From: BMS3BBIN04 sp964552465
GTDB lineage: Bacteria; Electryoneota; Electryoneia; Electryoneales; Electryoneaceae
Direction of reading: 5' to 3'
Assembly: GCA_964552465.1 (NCBI GenBank)
Contig: CAZKGR010000006.1
Location: 75,437 to 139,436, forward strand
Length of the DNA stretch: 64,000 nt
Positions 63,485 through 64,000 of the stretch are shown one piece after another. The first letter of the stretch is position 1. Every line of letters starts with the position of its first letter. The translations under genes and the position numbers were made by a program. The notes under the pieces were generated by a model. It ran no database searches and was not told the DNA's origin. It saw only the letters and a program-made list of their open reading frames with translations.

Positions 63485-63509
63485 GTAACAACATCCATAT
63501 ACACACTAA

Positions 63510-63526
63510 TTGGCACGCACTTTGTT
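63510..63526 (+). promoter_or_regulatory. Sigma-54-type promoter
   Basis: TTGGCACGCACTTTGTT matches the consensus TGGCACG-N4-TTGC except that the -12 element reads TTGT. The -24 GG and -12 G are at the exact required spacing. Transcription would start near 63536. Confidence 0.5.
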
Positions 63527-63535
63527 TGCTTCAGA

Positions 63536-63618
63536 GTGGAGCAACGCTCCACCCTTCCCTCCTTTCTACTCGGAAAGGAGCCCTTGCTAACGGCATGCCT
63601 TTCAGGCATGCTGTTTTT
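63536..63618 (+). ncRNA. Candidate small RNA of about 83 nt
   Basis: Three successive stem-loops immediately follow the sigma-54-like promoter: GTGGAGC-AAC-GCTCCAC (63536-63552), CTCCTTTC-TACTCG-GAAAGGAG (63559-63580) and an 8-bp GCATGCCT-TTC-AGGCATGC (63593-63611) ending in TGTTTTT, a Rho-independent terminator. A pyrimidine stretch CCCTTCCCT separates the first two. It does not match an RNA family I know. It lies between two minus-strand genes, so it would be its own transcript. Confidence 0.5.
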
Positions 63619-63629
63619 CTCTGAGAACA

Positions 63630-63657
63630 AACGCACAGTCCTGCGACCGTGCGTTTC
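63630..63657 (-). terminator. Probable terminator of the cheX-like gene
   Basis: AAACGCAC/GTGCGTTT stem extended by GTC/GAC after one mismatch, 33 bases past the cheX stop; followed on the minus strand by GTTCTC, a weak T run. Confidence 0.5.
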
Positions 63658-63689
63658 ATAAGAACGACTTATCCAAAAATGCGATCTTC

Positions 63690-64000
63690 TTAATCTCCGA
63701 GTTTCATCGTAACTTCAAGAATGAAGTCATAGTTTTTGACAGTAAATGGAATTACGATCACCGGAGTATCTGCTCTGTGACGAATCGAATGTTTATCGCC
63801 AACTACGACAGACGGGATGGAGATGTTGAATGAAAGTCCATGTCCGGCAAGAGTTGTCTTCGCTCCACCGGCAACAATGTTTGCTACTTCGCCGATGCAA
63901 TCTTCAACATCTCTGTTAACCTCCTTTTCAGCCACACCAGTCATGTGCGTGAATAACAACAAGGCTGTTTCTTTCGGAAAGCTGAGTGCGACTGAACCCA
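63690..64000 (-). CDS. cheX: CheX-like chemotaxis phosphatase (5' end beyond window)
   Basis: The frame stays open to the right edge, so the N-terminus is missing; about 103 residues are visible. Pattern: GSVALSFPKETALLLFTHMT, VEDCIGEVANIVAGGAKTTL, FNISIPSVVVGDKHSI and PFTVKNYDFILEVTM. This is the CheX/CheC-type fold, including the E-x3-N-x2-x-G helix (EVANIVAGG) that dephosphorylates CheY-P. It suggests a chemotaxis or CheY-type signalling locus to the right. Confidence 0.85.
   Translation of the reverse strand, partial: GSVALSFPKETALLLFTHMTGVAEKEVNRDVEDCIGEVANIVAGGAKTTLAGHGLSFNISIPSVVVGDKHSIRHRADTPVIVIPFTVKNYDFILEVTMKLGD

Noticed and set aside
63514..63520. CACGCAC as the start of a GEMM (c-di-GMP) riboswitch
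   Set aside because: The rest of the GEMM core, including the tetraloop-receptor helices, is missing; the motif belongs to the sigma-54-like element.

Overview
The window reads as one stretch of a Gram-negative-type chromosome, probably from an uncultivated lineage of the FCB superphylum (the Zixibacteria, Marinimicrobia, Calditrichota and Ignavibacteria neighbourhood). The evidence is C-terminal sorting domains with a YPNPFNP-type start, a PorP/SprF-like protein, a PorV-like protein, an Omp85 protein, RND/OMF efflux, HflKC and many secreted FN3, TPR and beta-barrel proteins. The assignment rests on protein style alone. No rRNA is present, so the phylum is inference. A flavodiiron protein and an anaerobic-sulfatase-maturase-type radical SAM enzyme suggest anaerobic or microaerobic life.

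Layout. 1-1.4 kb: TPR/SLH lipoprotein, then a tRNA-fMet with its own promoter and terminator. 1.4-9.1 kb (minus strand): a giant secreted FN3 protein with a sorting domain, two radical SAM/SPASM enzymes and a glutaminyl-peptide cyclotransferase. 9.2-21.4 kb (minus strand): eleven tightly packed, mostly overlapping genes. These encode a TPR lipoprotein, a FlgD/CHU_C-like protein, a PorP/SprF-like protein, an ExbB/MotA-type protein, two ExbD-type proteins, a TonB-like one-TM protein, a second TPR lipoprotein, an unknown secreted protein and two SUMF1-fold proteins. This matches the content of a porPKLMN / gldKLMN type IX secretion core, with ExbB/ExbD parts in place of GldL/GldM, and is the most interesting system here. 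21.9-27.7 kb: tricorn-like S41 protease and a subtilase with a sorting domain. 28-29.8 kb: dinB with a DUF6504-like partner under a LexA-like box. 29.9-36.9 kb: Omp85 protein, an unknown barrel, DUF502, HflC, HflK and a PorV-like protein. 37-43.5 kb: secreted M14 carboxypeptidase, a 36-residue membrane peptide overlapping a GT39-like/TPR protein, a thioesterase and a flavodiiron protein. 43.7-48.8 kb: dnaK, an intergenic region with two perfect DnaA boxes, a frameshifted secreted protein, a CMD-family protein and a TPR protein. 48.9-53.8 kb: dnaE2 and imuB (no imuA) under a second LexA-like box, then a YpeA-type acetyltransferase. 53.9-60.3 kb: a TetR-OMF-MFP-RND efflux operon. 60.4-64 kb: PAP2 protein, tRNA-Leu(CAG), a large acidic unknown protein, a candidate sigma-54-driven small RNA and the 3' part of a cheX-like gene.

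How it may fit together. Three secreted proteins (giant FN3 protein, subtilase, M14 peptidase) carry the C-terminal domain that a type IX system recognises, and the 9-21 kb operon is a plausible exporter. Most predicted signal peptides are followed by Gln at +1, and a glutaminyl cyclotransferase is encoded here, so envelope proteins may be capped with pyroglutamate. Two SOS-type mutagenesis units share a near-identical operator.
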